Below, piece after piece: positions 5,894 through 6,043 of a DNA stretch of 6,043 bases. The number at the start of each line of letters is the position of its first letter. The first letter of the stretch is position 1. Both the position numbers and the translations under genes were made by a program. Source of the stretch: an uncultured Ruminococcus sp. (GTDB lineage Bacteria > Bacillota > Clostridia > Oscillospirales > CAG-272); the NCBI GenBank assembly GCA_902778205.1, contig CACYWX010000208.1, forward strand, positions 1-6,043. The letters run 5' to 3'. The notes under the pieces are model-generated. The model was not told the DNA's origin and did not search any database. It worked only from the letters and a program-made list of their open reading frames with translations.

Positions 5894-6043
5894 ATGCTGA
5901 AAATCAGAGACATCTTCATCGACGGAGGGCGCGTCCGGATCAGCGGATCCCCGGACCTGTACCGGTATGCCATGACGGACCGTCCGGATCCCGTGTTTTC
6001 CTGGGCGGCGGAGTCCTCCCGGGCGCAGAACGGACAAACGGCC
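5894..6043 (+). CDS. Probable GH78-type alpha-L-rhamnosidase or related glycosidase, N-terminus (runs off right edge)
   Basis: Only the first 50 codons are visible and they stay open to the window end. AAGGAG (5880-5885) precedes the ATG by eight bases, and the gene follows the isomerase stop by 34 bases. Residues 33-50 (PVFSWAAESSRAQNGQTA) resemble the opening of many bacterial alpha-L-rhamnosidases, where a PxFSW segment is followed about ten residues later by Q-x-A-Y. The preceding DIFIDGGRVRISGSP is strand-like and has no signal-peptide character. This points to a cytoplasmic multi-domain glycosidase, and an L-rhamnose-releasing enzyme would suit the sugar-phosphate isomerase beside it. 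The evidence is one short motif, so another glycosidase with a similar N-terminal beta-sandwich is quite possible. Confidence 0.5.
   Translation, partial: MLKIRDIFIDGGRVRISGSPDLYRYAMTDRPDPVFSWAAESSRAQNGQTA

Noticed and set aside
1..6043. CRISPR array, tRNA or rRNA gene, insertion sequence, prophage or defence genes
   Set aside because: No regularly spaced repeats, no tRNA-like cloverleaf, no transposase or integrase motifs and no terminal inverted repeats were seen on either strand.

Overview
This 6,043-base window is GC-rich and gene-dense. It looks like a carbohydrate-use region of a high-GC member of the Bacillota, probably a gut or rumen Clostridia-type organism. The reasons are strong AGGAGG-type ribosome binding sites before every start, near-consensus sigma-A promoters with extended -10 elements, and protein types common there (cytosolic GH38 mannosidase, GH28-like beta-helix protein, EutH homologue, RpiB/LacB isomerase). 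The taxonomic placement is an inference from style, not from a marker gene.

Layout, left to right. (1) Positions 1-1499, minus strand: the N-terminal 499 codons of a cytosolic-type GH38 alpha-mannosidase that runs off the left edge. (2) 1500-1697: a divergent promoter region. (3) 1698-3868, plus strand: a two-gene operon of a GH28-like right-handed beta-helix protein with a C-terminal jelly-roll-like domain, then a GNAT acetyltransferase. (4) 3905-3951: a hairpin terminator, likely serving both convergent units. (5) 3978-5066, minus strand: a EutH-family membrane protein with no other ethanolamine gene in sight. (6) 5067-5280: a second divergent promoter region. (7) 5281-6043, plus strand: an RpiB/LacA/LacB-type sugar-phosphate isomerase, then the first 50 codons of what is probably a GH78-type alpha-L-rhamnosidase or relative.

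The three glycosidase-like proteins show no signal peptide in the parts visible (the last is seen only for 50 residues). This suggests that short oligosaccharides are imported first and trimmed in the cytosol, with the isomerase acting on a resulting sugar phosphate. A GH28-like fold beside a possible rhamnosidase hints at pectin (rhamnogalacturonan) fragments, and the mannosidase at mannose-containing glycans. No dedicated sugar transporter or regulator lies in the window.

The most distinctive feature is regulatory. The two intergenic regions, about 3.6 kb apart, carry the same pair of divergent promoters. The leftward promoters match at 24 of 31 positions, including an identical 13-base block over the -35 element. 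The rightward promoters match at 26 of 34 positions. The four transcription units may therefore answer to one regulator, which would tie the orphan EutH homologue to sugar metabolism.
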